A stretch of 64,000 nucleotides of DNA from Nonomuraea turcica (lineage in GTDB: Bacteria > Actinomycetota > Actinomycetes > Streptosporangiales > Streptosporangiaceae). Position numbers and translations under genes: made by a program. Each line of letters opens with the position of its first letter. Within the stretch, counting starts at the first letter, position 1. The DNA is taken from the NCBI RefSeq assembly GCF_030718205.1, contig NZ_JAUZQF010000010.1, positions 186,001 through 250,000 on the forward strand, read 5' to 3'. Of the stretch, positions 40,043 to 49,000 are shown piece after piece. Under the pieces are notes generated by a model, which did no database searches, had not been told where the DNA came from, and worked only from the letters and a program-made list of their open reading frames with translations.

Positions 40043-41497
40043 TCAGTAGATGAGCTCGTACGCGTCCGGCCGCACCCGCCTGGTACGCGCCCAATACTCG
40101 AACGTGAACCCCGGCCAGATCGTCCGGTTCGCTCCATGCTCGTCCAGATACCAGGAATGGCAGCCGCCCGCGTTCCACACCAGCGGGTCGAGCCGCGCGC
40201 GCAGCCGCCGGTTGAACGCCCGCTGCGCCTCGGGACGGACGTCGAGGGCCCTGGCCTGGGTCCTGGAGAGCAGGCGCAGGCATTCGACGACGTAGCGGAC
40301 CTGCGATTCGATCATGAAGACGACGGAGGTGTGCCCGAGGCCGGTGTTCGGGCCGAGCAGGAAGAACAGGTTCGGGAAGCCGGCCGTGGCGATGCCGTAG
40401 TAGGCCTCGACGCCCTCCTTCCACGCCTCCTGGATCGTCAGCCCGCCGCGGCCGGCGATGCGCCGGTCGGCGAGCGCGTCCACCACCTTGAAACCCGTGC
40501 CATAGATGATCACGTCCACCTCGTGCTCGACGCCGGCGGCATCCACGATCGACCGCTCGCGGATCTCGGTGATCCCGTCGGTGACGAGTGAGACGTCGTC
40601 CCTGGTCAGGGCCGGGTAGTAGTCGCTGGAGACGAGGACGCGCTTGCAGCCGATCAGGTAGCCGGGCGTGAGGGCGCGGCGCAGCTCCGGGTCGGGGACC
40701 TGGGCGTCCAGGTGCCTGCGCGCCAGCCTCTCGTGGGGCTTCATCAGGCGCGGGTGCACGGCGAAGCCCAGGGCCCTGGTCTCCAGGGCCCAGTAGAGGG
40801 CGTTGCGCAGGGTCCTGGTCGCGCCGGGCAGGCGGAGGAGCCTGCGTGCGCCGGGCGAGAAGGCGAAGTCGGGCTTGGGGATGAGCCATGGGGGCGTGCG
40901 CTGGAAGACGGTCACGTGAGCGGCCGCCGGGGCGATCTGGGGGACGAACTGAACGGCGGACGCGCCGGTGCCGATGACGGCGACCCGCTTGCCGGTCAGG
41001 TCCGCCGAGTGGTCCCATTCGGCGGAGTGGAAGGCGGGACCGGCGAACGTCTCCCGTCCCACAATTTCGGGAAATTTTGGGATGTGGAGGGCGCCAATGG
41101 CGGAGACCACCGCGTTCGTCCGCAGGGTCTCACCGTCCTCGGTGGTGACCGACCAGGCACGGCGGTCGTCGTCATACTCGAGGGCGGCGACGTTCTTGCC
41201 GTACCGGATGTGCGGCGTCACGCCGTACTTGTCCGCACACGAGCGCAGGTAGGCCTGGATCTCCTCCCGTGGCGGGAACATCCGGGACCAGCCGGGGTTG
41301 AGCTCGAACGAGAAGGAGTAGAGGTGCGACGGCACGTCGCACGCGCAGCCGGGGTAGGTGTTGTCACGCCAGGTGCCGCCCAGCTCGGCGGCCTTCTCCA
41401 GGATGACGAAGTCGTGGTAGCCGGCTTCTTTCAGCTTGATGGCCATGCAGATCCCGGCGAAGCCGGAGCCGACGATCACTAACCCTGGGTCGCCCAT
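40043..41497 (-). CDS. flavin-containing (Baeyer-Villiger-type) monooxygenase
   Basis: A 484-residue FAD/NADPH enzyme. The FAD site is VIVGSGFAGICMAIKLKEAG, followed by the YPGCACDVPSHLYSFSF segment; the fingerprint FAGPAFHSAEWDHS matches FxGxxxHxxxW of BVMOs/FMOs, and the NADPH site is VAVIGTGASAVQFVPQIA. The family oxidises ketones or heteroatoms; the substrate is unknown. ATG 41497 has AGGAGG upstream, in place of the longer open frame to 41527. Confidence 0.92.
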   Translation of the reverse strand: MGDPGLVIVGSGFAGICMAIKLKEAGYHDFVILEKAAELGGTWRDNTYPGCACDVPSHLYSFSFELNPGWSRMFPPREEIQAYLRSCADKYGVTPHIRYGKNVAALEYDDDRRAWSVTTEDGETLRTNAVVSAIGALHIPKFPEIVGRETFAGPAFHSAEWDHSADLTGKRVAVIGTGASAVQFVPQIAPAAAHVTVFQRTPPWLIPKPDFAFSPGARRLLRLPGATRTLRNALYWALETRALGFAVHPRLMKPHERLARRHLDAQVPDPELRRALTPGYLIGCKRVLVSSDYYPALTRDDVSLVTDGITEIRERSIVDAAGVEHEVDVIIYGTGFKVVDALADRRIAGRGGLTIQEAWKEGVEAYYGIATAGFPNLFFLLGPNTGLGHTSVVFMIESQVRYVVECLRLLSRTQARALDVRPEAQRAFNRRLRARLDPLVWNAGGCHSWYLDEHGANRTIWPGFTFEYWARTRRVRPDAYELIY

Positions 41498-41510
41498 GAG
41501 GAACCTCCTA

Positions 41511-41529
41511 TTGGACTCATCGTCCAATG
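41511..41529. promoter_or_regulatory. TetR-type operator at the BVMO promoter
   Basis: ATTGGAC (41511-41517) and GTCCAAT (41523-41529) are perfect inverted arms around TCATC. The dyad lies 14 nt before the BVMO start and overlaps its presumed promoter. The TetR gene at 39492 is the obvious candidate. Confidence 0.68.
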
Positions 41530-41595
41530 TAGGTCATGGGAGGCCACCACGAAAACCCGCCACGTCGTCGTGGCGGGTCGTCCTGGGCTCGGGGC

Positions 41596-41769
41596 CTACT
41601 GGAGGAGGAGGAAGGCGGCGACGCCGATGACCACGATCACCGCGACGATCGCGAGGATGGGCAGCAGGGGCGACTTCTTGGGCTTCGCCGCGGCCTCCTG
41701 CTCACGCGCGTGCGCGAACGCTCGGAAGGCCTGGGTGTTGCCCGCAGGGTCGATGTGCTGGTCAGACAT
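41596..41769 (-). CDS. 57-residue membrane protein
   Basis: A small minus-strand gene starting MSDQHIDPAGNTQAFRAF, with a charged amphipathic N-terminus, a basic segment (AAAKPKKS) and one C-terminal hydrophobic helix (LLPILAIVAVIVVIGVAAFL) ending LLQ. Codons are strongly GC-ending, supporting a real gene. The pattern is a tail-anchored single-span protein of unknown function. It is divergent from SURF1. Confidence 0.72.
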   Translation of the reverse strand: MSDQHIDPAGNTQAFRAFAHAREQEAAAKPKKSPLLPILAIVAVIVVIGVAAFLLLQ

Positions 41770-41874
41770 GGCCAGCAGCTTAGCGTGATCGGCTGCGCCG
41801 TTTGTGCTGTTTGGCGGGATCTGTAGACAACCCCTGATGAGGGGACCACCCCATTCGGCGGATAGCTTTGAAGC

Positions 41875-42657
41875 ATGCTCAGGACCCTTCTCTCACCCCG
41901 CGTCATGGGGTTGCACCTGCTCACGATCGGGGTCCTGATCGCATTCATCCTGCTGGGACGCTGGCAGCTCGGCGTTTTCCAAGATTCGGGAAAGCCTCAG
42001 GCCGCCGCGGACCCAGGGCCCGTCACGGTCGCCACGCTCGCTCCGGTGGGCGCGCAGATGAGCGGAGAGGCCGTCGGCCGCAGGGTCGCGGCGGAGGGCG
42101 TTTACGAGGCCGATCGCCAGCTGCTGGTGGCCGACCGGCGGGCCGACGTCGACGCCCCCGGCGGCAAGGCCTCGCAGGACGACGGCTACTGGGTGCTCAC
42201 CCCGCTCAGGCTCGACGACGGCACGCTGATGCCGGTGGTGCGGGGTTGGGTGGCCACGAGCGACGATCCAGCGGTGTCGGCCGTCCCGCAGGGCAGGGTC
42301 GCGGTGGCCGGGCGGCTGCGGCCGCAGCAGGGCACCGACAGCGTGCAGCGGCGCTCCGAGGGCCTGCCGGCCGGTCAGGTCCAGACAGTGTCCACGGGCG
42401 AGCTGATCAACCTGTGGACCGGGCAGAAGGTACGCACCGGTTATGTGGTGGCGCAGCCGCCGTCCGGTTCGCTGACCCAGGTCAAGGTGGCGCCGCCAGA
42501 GGTCGGTGGCACGCTGACCTGGCGTAATCTGGCATATGCCGCTAACTGGTGGATCTTCGCCGGATTCGCCGTTTTCATGTGGTTCCACTTCGTCCGCGAC
42601 GCCGTACGGGCGGATCGGGACCGCGCCAAGTCCCCTCAGATGGCTCTGGAAGGTTAA
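41875..42657 (+). CDS. SURF1-family cytochrome oxidase assembly protein
   Basis: A 260-residue protein with helices at the N-terminus (GLHLLTIGVLIAFILLGRWQL) and C-terminus (NWWIFAGFAVFMWFHFV), the SURF1 topology. Conserved features include LGRWQL near the first helix, YWVLTPLRLDDGTLMPVVRGWV and the terminal NLAYAANWW. SURF1 assists haem insertion into cytochrome c oxidase. It is followed 4 nt later by a DUF3817 gene. Confidence 0.9.
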   Translation: MLRTLLSPRVMGLHLLTIGVLIAFILLGRWQLGVFQDSGKPQAAADPGPVTVATLAPVGAQMSGEAVGRRVAAEGVYEADRQLLVADRRADVDAPGGKASQDDGYWVLTPLRLDDGTLMPVVRGWVATSDDPAVSAVPQGRVAVAGRLRPQQGTDSVQRRSEGLPAGQVQTVSTGELINLWTGQKVRTGYVVAQPPSGSLTQVKVAPPEVGGTLTWRNLAYAANWWIFAGFAVFMWFHFVRDAVRADRDRAKSPQMALEG

Positions 42658-42660
42658 ATC

Positions 42661-42972
42661 GTGGAATCGGCTCTGAAGCCCTTCCGGGTGCTCGCCTACG
42701 TGGTCGGCGTCATGCTGCTCGTGCTCTGCCTCGCCATGGTGCTGCGTTACGGTTTCGGCGACCCGGCCATGTCGAAGATCACCGCGCCGATCCACGGCGG
42801 GTTCTACATGATCTATCTGCTCGCGGTCATGAATCTGGGCATGAAGGCACGCTGGACGTGGCAATACATGCTCGGCGTCATGCTCGGCGGCACGGTGCCG
42901 TTCCTGTCGTTCTACATCGAGCGCAGGGTGACCCAGCGCGTGCAGTCGGCGCTGGCCGCGGCGGAGGCCTGA
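42661..42972 (+). CDS. DUF3817 membrane protein
   Basis: A 103-residue protein starting at GTG 42661, with about three helices: YVVGVMLLVLCLAMVLRYGF, IHGGFYMIYLLAVMNLGMKA and YMLGVMLGGTVPFLSFYIER. DUF3817 typically sits next to SURF1 in actinobacteria, as here, and is predicted to help respiratory complex assembly; no activity is known. Confidence 0.88.
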   Translation: MESALKPFRVLAYVVGVMLLVLCLAMVLRYGFGDPAMSKITAPIHGGFYMIYLLAVMNLGMKARWTWQYMLGVMLGGTVPFLSFYIERRVTQRVQSALAAAEA

Positions 42973-42994
42973 ACGGCCCCCGCCGATCGGGGAC

Positions 42995-43186
42995 TCAGCG
43001 GCCGATGCCGCGCTTGCGGACCCTCTTGAGCCGCTCGCGCTGCGACGGGTCGAGCATGAAATAGCCGACCACCGGGGCGGCGACCACACCGAGGACAACC
43101 AGTAGGGTGAGCCATCCGGGCAGGAAGATCAGCGAGAGCAGAACCGCGGCGCCGGCGCCTATGGCGTACTTCTGGACTGGCGACAT
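42995..43186 (-). CDS. 63-residue membrane protein
   Basis: A small protein from ATG 43186 with GGAGGAAG upstream. It has two hydrophobic segments (AIGAGAAVLLSLIFLPGWLT and LLVVLGVVAAPVVGYFM) and a very basic C-terminus (RERLKRVRKRGIGR). It converges on DUF3817. Function unknown. Confidence 0.78.
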   Translation of the reverse strand: MSPVQKYAIGAGAAVLLSLIFLPGWLTLLVVLGVVAAPVVGYFMLDPSQRERLKRVRKRGIGR

Positions 43187-43302
43187 ACTCAACTTCCTCC
43201 GAGCTTCGTCCGAGCACGGAGCGCATGCCCCGCCTCTTCCACATTCTGCGTCGTGGATCCAACGAGTGAGCCCATTGTCTTGGTTCCCGTTCGCGATGTA
43301 TC

Positions 43303-44370
43303 TCAATGACGCGCCACGGTGTGCAGATCCCGGCGCAGGTCGTCCAGGGACGGGCGGTCGGCCGGATTTCCCGACAACAGCCTGGCCAGGATCGGGGCCA
43401 GCGGGCCTGCCCTGCCCAGCGAGGCGCCCGGAGCGGGCGGCGTGCCCTCGACGGCGGCGAAGAGCGTGGCCCCGAGCGACCACAGGTCGGCCGCCGGACT
43501 CTGCCCGCCCTCGGGAGCCGTGTAGGCGGGCAGGGTGCCCGAACGCAGCGACGGGAGCAGGGTCGCCCGGCCGTGCGCGTCCATGAGAACGTTCCCGGGT
43601 TGCACCCCGCCGTGGATCCCTCGCTCGAGCCGGTCCAGCGCGGCCAGCCCGATCGCGGCGACCTCGGCGGGCGGCAGCGGCCCCAGAGACTCGATGAGCG
43701 AATCCAGCGGCTGGTCCAGGGCCAGCCGTTCGAGCGTGTCGCGGATCACCTCGACCGGTGGCGGTCCCGTGGGGTGCAGCGTCGCCCTGATCAGCGACCT
43801 GAGCGGGTCCGGGCCCTCGGCAGGCGCCTGGCCCGGCGGCCTGCCCTCGATCGCGAAGTGCAGCGTGGCACCCAGCGACCACAGGTCCGCCGACGGCCAC
43901 GTGCTGCGGCTCGGCAGCCCGAACCCGGTCAGCACCGCCCGGCCCGTCCTGGTGAGCAGCACGTTGCCGGGCTCGACGTGCCCGTGCACGATCGCCGCCG
44001 CGTGCGCGGCCGTGAGCGCGGACAACACGCCGACGCCGACCCTGGCCGCCTGCATGACAGGGAGAGGGCGGCGCGAGCGCACGGTCTGCTCCAGCGACGA
44101 CCCCGAGACGAACTCCATGATCAGCCACGGCGTATCGTCCTCGACCACCACGTCGAGCACCCGCACGATCGAGCCGTGCCGGAGCGCCATCGCCCGGCGC
44201 GCCCGGTGCAGCGCCGCGTCACGCAGCTCGGGCTGGATCCGCAGCTGCCTGACCGCGACGTCACGGTGCCCCTGCTCGTCGAAGGCCAGGCGCACAGAGC
44301 CCGCGCCCAGGGGGTTGAGCAGCCGGTATCGACCGGCTAGCTTCCTGGTCTCTCCCATTTCGAGGTGCAC
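43303..44370 (-). CDS. double protein-kinase-like protein, apparent pseudokinase
   Basis: A 355-residue soluble protein from GTG 44370 (GGAGG upstream). The first kinase-like unit has RYRLLNPLGAGSVRLAF and VAVRQL, where the ATP-binding Lys of VAxK is Arg; its catalytic loop reads HGHVEPGNVLL (normally HRDxKPxN) and the DFG site reads GFG. A second, partial unit repeats the lower lobe (HGGVQPGNVLM, DLWSLGATLF, PADRPSLDDLR). With Lys, the HRD Asp and the DFG Asp all missing it is unlikely to phosphorylate; a scaffold or ligand-sensing role is possible. Family placement is clear, function is inference. Confidence 0.82.
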   Translation of the reverse strand: MHLEMGETRKLAGRYRLLNPLGAGSVRLAFDEQGHRDVAVRQLRIQPELRDAALHRARRAMALRHGSIVRVLDVVVEDDTPWLIMEFVSGSSLEQTVRSRRPLPVMQAARVGVGVLSALTAAHAAAIVHGHVEPGNVLLTRTGRAVLTGFGLPSRSTWPSADLWSLGATLHFAIEGRPPGQAPAEGPDPLRSLIRATLHPTGPPPVEVIRDTLERLALDQPLDSLIESLGPLPPAEVAAIGLAALDRLERGIHGGVQPGNVLMDAHGRATLLPSLRSGTLPAYTAPEGGQSPAADLWSLGATLFAAVEGTPPAPGASLGRAGPLAPILARLLSGNPADRPSLDDLRRDLHTVARH

Positions 44371-44409
44371 GATAGCCTCCGTCCGCACCCCGTGGCCATC
44401 ACGCCCTGT

Positions 44410-45303
44410 TCACGGCCTCACTTCGTGAGGCGGGTTCGGTACGCCGCCGGCCATCCAGGCTTCGTGCGCGTCGTGCAATCTACGCCAGAGCTTGTCCTTC
44501 TCCTCGGCGCTCACGTCGTCCAGCGGCAATGAGAACACATCCGCCAGCGCCGCGTAATAGTCGCGTGCCGTGCTCAGAGTGACCGCGTTGGCGCCGACGC
44601 CGATGCGGGACAGGACGAGCCCGCGCAGGCTGTCCACACCCCAGGCGTCCCGCCGCTGGACCGCGGCCACGCGGACGAAGCCGGACGTCGGAGACGTGGT
44701 CAGATGGCGGTGCATCTCCACGAACGCGGACATGTCCGTGGGGGCCGCATCGAAATCCATGCCTTGGAACGAACCACTCGGATCGTGGTCGAACCGCCAG
44801 CCGCCGGGCGCGATCTCCGACGGGCGCAGGACGTACTCGAAGGGTCCTTGCCGGTACGTGCCCGCGACCAGCGGCAGCGGCTCGTGCAGCGCGTCACCGA
44901 GACCGAGGTCCACCAGCCACTCGCCGCCAGGATTGTCATCCGACGGCAGGCCGCGCACAGTCAGCACCAGGTGGTTGGCGTCGAGGTTGGCCTCGCCGCC
45001 GCGGGGCTGCACGCCGCCGACGTGCCTGGTCACGTCGTAGCCGAGCGCCATGGCGAGCGCGGAGAAGGCGCCGTTGAGGTGGAAGCAGTAGCCGCCCCGG
45101 CCCCGGATGATCCGCTCGGCGGATTCGAGGGGATCGACGGTGGTGGGGCGGCCCAGCCAGATCTCCAAGGCCTCGTAGGAGACCTTCTCGATGTGCGCGA
45201 CGTGCAGCGCGCGCAGACTCTCAGCGCTGACAGGGGCGTTGAGGAGATGGGGCAGACCGATGCGGCGGAGGTACCCGGCAGTGTTCACCCGCCAAGTCTG
45301 CAC
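44410..45303 (-). CDS. arylamine N-acetyltransferase
   Basis: A NAT-family enzyme of up to 297 residues; GTG 45303 and GTG 45288 are both possible starts. The Cys-His-Asp triad is visible: Cys in GRGGYCFHLNGAF, His in DANHLVLTV and Asp in WLVDLGLGD. The N-terminal VSAESLRALHVAHIEKVSYE is typical. It transfers acetyl from acetyl-CoA to arylamines, hydrazines or natural-product amines. It is divergent from the OmpR-type regulator. Confidence 0.92.
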   Translation of the reverse strand: MQTWRVNTAGYLRRIGLPHLLNAPVSAESLRALHVAHIEKVSYEALEIWLGRPTTVDPLESAERIIRGRGGYCFHLNGAFSALAMALGYDVTRHVGGVQPRGGEANLDANHLVLTVRGLPSDDNPGGEWLVDLGLGDALHEPLPLVAGTYRQGPFEYVLRPSEIAPGGWRFDHDPSGSFQGMDFDAAPTDMSAFVEMHRHLTTSPTSGFVRVAAVQRRDAWGVDSLRGLVLSRIGVGANAVTLSTARDYYAALADVFSLPLDDVSAEEKDKLWRRLHDAHEAWMAGGVPNPPHEVRP

Positions 45304-45360
45304 CGTTTATGCACGCTAAGGAGGTAGTCGCCTGCACAGGGCGCTTCTAGGCTTTCGTAC

Positions 45361-46044
45361 GTGGCAGAGCAGCGACGCATCCTCGTGGTCGAGGACGATG
45401 AGACGATCGCACTGGCCGTACGGAATCGGCTGGCCGCCGAGGGCTTCGACGTCAGGGTGGCCGGCGATGGGCAGGACGCCCTCGTCCAGTACGGCAAGGC
45501 GGATCCCGACCTGGTGATCCTTGACCGGCTGCTGCCGGGCATCGACGGGCTGGAGGTGTGCCGCCGGATGCAGGCGGCCAGGCCGGTGCCGGTGCTCATG
45601 CTGACCGCGCTCGGTGAGGAGACCGACGTGCTGGTCGGCTTGGGGGTGGGCGCGGACGACTACCTGGCCAAGCCGTTCAGCATGCGCGAGTTGGTGGCCC
45701 GGATCCACGCGTTGCTGCGCAGGGTGGAGCGGGCGGCCCAACTCGCCGTCGAGGACACCGTGATCAGGGTGGGCGATGTGGAGATCGACACCGCGGCCCG
45801 CCGCGTGTTCGTGCGCGGGCTCGAGGCGCAGCTCACCAGGACCGAGTTCGACCTGCTGCGCCGTCTGGCCGAACGGCCCGGGCAGGTCTTCGAGCGCGAC
45901 CGGCTGTTGTGCGACGTGTGGGGCTTCTCCGAGGCCGCCGCGACCAGGACCGTGGACAGCCACGTCCGGGCGTTACGCCGCAAGCTGGGCTCCGACGTGG
46001 TGCGGACCGTGCACGGCGTCGGCTACGCGCTGGTGCGGCAATGA
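45361..46044 (+). CDS. OmpR-family response regulator
   Basis: A 227-residue regulator starting at GTG 45361, only 7 nt after a TAGGCT -10-like box, so probably leaderless. The receiver domain has RILVVEDDETIAL, phosphoacceptor Asp in LVILDRLLPGIDG, and KPFSMREL; the winged helix includes LTRTEFDLLRRLAERPGQVF and VDSHVRALRRKLG. Its stop overlaps the histidine kinase start (ATGA), giving a coupled two-component pair. Confidence 0.93.
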   Translation: MAEQRRILVVEDDETIALAVRNRLAAEGFDVRVAGDGQDALVQYGKADPDLVILDRLLPGIDGLEVCRRMQAARPVPVLMLTALGEETDVLVGLGVGADDYLAKPFSMRELVARIHALLRRVERAAQLAVEDTVIRVGDVEIDTAARRVFVRGLEAQLTRTEFDLLRRLAERPGQVFERDRLLCDVWGFSEAAATRTVDSHVRALRRKLGSDVVRTVHGVGYALVRQ

Positions 46045-49000
46045 GGCCGTTGGACTTCCTCGGCCGGATCAAGGTCAAGCTCGGCATCGTGATCGTGCTG
46101 GCCGTGGGGACGGCCTTCATCGTCAACGAGGTCGGTCTCAACTCCGGGTTGTCCCGCGAGGTACGCATCGCGGTCGCCGTCGTCCTGGCGTTGATCATGG
46201 TGCAGGTCCTGGCCATGGGAATGACCAAGCCGCTGCGCCAGATGGCCAGCGCCGCGCAGACGATCGCCAAGGGCCGCTACGGGCTGCGGGTCACCGCCAC
46301 CTCGCGGGACGAGGTGGGCGAGCTGGCCAGGGCGTTCAACGCGATGGCGGCCGACCTCGGCGAGGTGGACAGGCAGCGCCGCGAGCTCGTCGCGAACGTC
46401 AGCCACGAGCTGCGCACCCCGATCACGGGGCTGCGGGCCGTGCTGGAAAACGTCGTGGACGGCGTCTCGGCGCCCGACCCCGTCACCATGCGGACCGCGC
46501 TCGCCCAGACCGAGCGCCTCGGGCGGCTCGTGGCGCAGCTGCTGGACCTGTCGCGGCTGGACTCGGGGGCACGGCTCATGGAGCCCGAGGCCATCGAGCT
46601 GGCGCCGCTGATCGAGCAGGCCGTGCGCGAGGCTGCCATGGCCCGCGAGGATGTCGTGATCCGGGCCCAGGCGCCGGGCGATCTGGCGCTGAGGGCCGAC
46701 CCCGACCTGCTCGCGCAGGTCCTCGCGAACCTCCTCGACAACGCGGTACGGCACAGCCCCCTGAACGGGGTGGTGACCGTGAGCGGGGCGGCGGAAGGGG
46801 CCGGCGTGCGAGTGGTCGTCGCCGACCTGGGGCCGGGGATCCCGGCCTCGGCCAGAGGGCGGGTCTTCGAGCGCTTCTCCCGGCTGGACGCGGGGCGGGC
46901 GGCCGACTCCGGGGGCGCGGGGCTGGGGCTGGCCATTGTGAAGGAGATCGTCGAACTGCACGGGGGTTCCATTCGCATCGACGATGGTGCGGGGTGCCGC
47001 ATGGTCGTCGATTTACCAGGGAGGACGACGATGGCTGACGCGCCGTTAGAGGCGGAACAGCAGGCGGCGCTGGACACGCGGCCGGATCCGGCCGCCGTAC
47101 CCGCCGAGGGGGGCGTCGTGACAGGGGTCGGTGCTTCGGTGACCGGCCGCTTCGCGACCGCACCCGGCCCGATGACCGCGGGGGCTGATCCGGACGGGCT
47201 TGTGGTGGCAGGCGCCGGGCCTGCCGGCGACGGCACCGTCGCGCGTGCCGACAGCCACCCGGCGACCGCCGGCGGCGCTCCGTTCGACAGCGAGGCCGCG
47301 ATCGCGGCCGGCGCCGCGAACGACGGGCGTCCTGCGAACGTCGCAGGCGCCTCGACCGCCGGCGGGAACACCCCAAGCGACGGTCGCGCCGTGGCGGGCA
47401 CCGGTGCCGGGGTGGGCGCCGGTGCCGGGGTGGGCGCCGGTGCGCTGGCAGGCGGCAGTGCCCTGGCGGGCGGCAGTGCCCCGATGGGCGTTGGTGCCGT
47501 GGCGGGCGGCAGAGCCGTAGCGGGCAGCGGTGCCGTGGCGGCGGTGCCGGGTGCACTCGCTGGAGCGGCGCTGGGTGCACCGAGTCCGCCGTCGCCGGGC
47601 AGCGCGTTGGCCAGGATGATCGGTGGTGGCGTGGTCGGGGTGCTGATCGGCTTCCTGGTCGGCATGTTCGCCGCCGTGCTGGTCAGCATGACCGCCGGGG
47701 ATGCGATGGCGTTGGTCACGCTCGTCATGAGCACCGCGGTCATGGGGGCGATCGGCGCGTCCATGGGCGTCGGCTCGGCCCGCCGGGCGGCGGCCACGGC
47801 CTACCAGTCGGCGTACCATGCGGCCACCCATTCCATGGCGCAGGCAGGCCAGGCAGGAGTGCAGCCCGCAGCCGCGGCAGCGGCACAGTCCATGGGCCAG
47901 GCGGCATCGCAGCCCGCAGCCGCAGGCCAGGCATGGGCGCAGCACGCAGTCCTAGCGGCGGCGCAGACCACAGGCCAGGCAGGGACGCAGCCCGCAGCCC
48001 CGGCGGCACCGCCGGCCGCAGGCCAGGCGCGATCGCAGCACGCAGCCCCGGCACCGGCGCAGGCCGCAGGCCAGACAGGAGTACAGCCCGCAACGGCGGC
48101 GCAGGCCACAGGCCAGGCATGGGCACAGGCCGGAGGCCAGGCGGTAGGCAGGGTGGCCGGTCCGCCCGGGACCCCGATGGGAGGGCGGTTGGTGCCGCAG
48201 GCAGGAGGGCAGGCGCCACCGCCGCCGTATGTGCCGCCGCCGTTGTTCCCGAGGCCTGAGTTGCCCGAGACACCCCGATGGTTGTTGCCCGCCGCCGCAG
48301 GAGCAGGCGTGTTCGCGGCGGTGGCGTTGCCCGAGGCGCAGGTCGGGCTGGGCATCGTGCTGGTGTCCATGGTGCTGGGCGCGGCGGCGCTGCCGGCGGT
48401 GGCGCGGCGGATGACGCCGTGGACGGTGGCGTTCGGACTGACGGCGTACTGGCTGATCGCCATGGCGGCGGTGCGCGACGCCGACTGGCTGGTGGCGATT
48501 CTGCTCGTGGCGGGAGCCGGGCTGGGTGCGCTGGCCGTGTCGGGGGCGGGCGCCGGGTGGCTGGGCGTGATCAGGGGCGGCGTGTCCGTTCTGCTGGCGC
48601 TGGGCCCGGTGCCGTGGTTCCTGGCCGTCCCGTTGAAGAAGCTGACGGCCAGGCGGCGCGTCATGCCGATGCTCGCCGCACTCGGCATCACGGCGGTGCT
48701 GCTGCTGGTGTTCGGGCTGCTGTTCAGCTCGGCGGACGCGGTGTTCGCCTCCTACGTGGAGCGACTGACCACCGCACCCGCCTGGGCGGAATCGGCGCCG
48801 ATGCGGATCTTCCTGTTCGGCGTCTTCGCTGTGGTGCTGGCGGCCGTGGTGCTGGTCGCGCTCCGGCCGGTGGTCGACCCCGTCGGCCCGGACACCAAGT
48901 TCACAGTGAGCAAGAGTGTCTGGGTCATCCCGCTCACGGCGGTGAACCTGCTGTTCGCGTCGTTCGTAGCCGTGCAGATCACGGCGCTGTTCGGCGGCAA

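Noticed and set aside
47390..48140. Alanine/glutamine repeat region as a CRISPR-like or minisatellite locus
   Set aside because: The repeats are in frame within the kinase/DUF4173 fusion, imperfect and of variable length, so they are protein low-complexity sequence.
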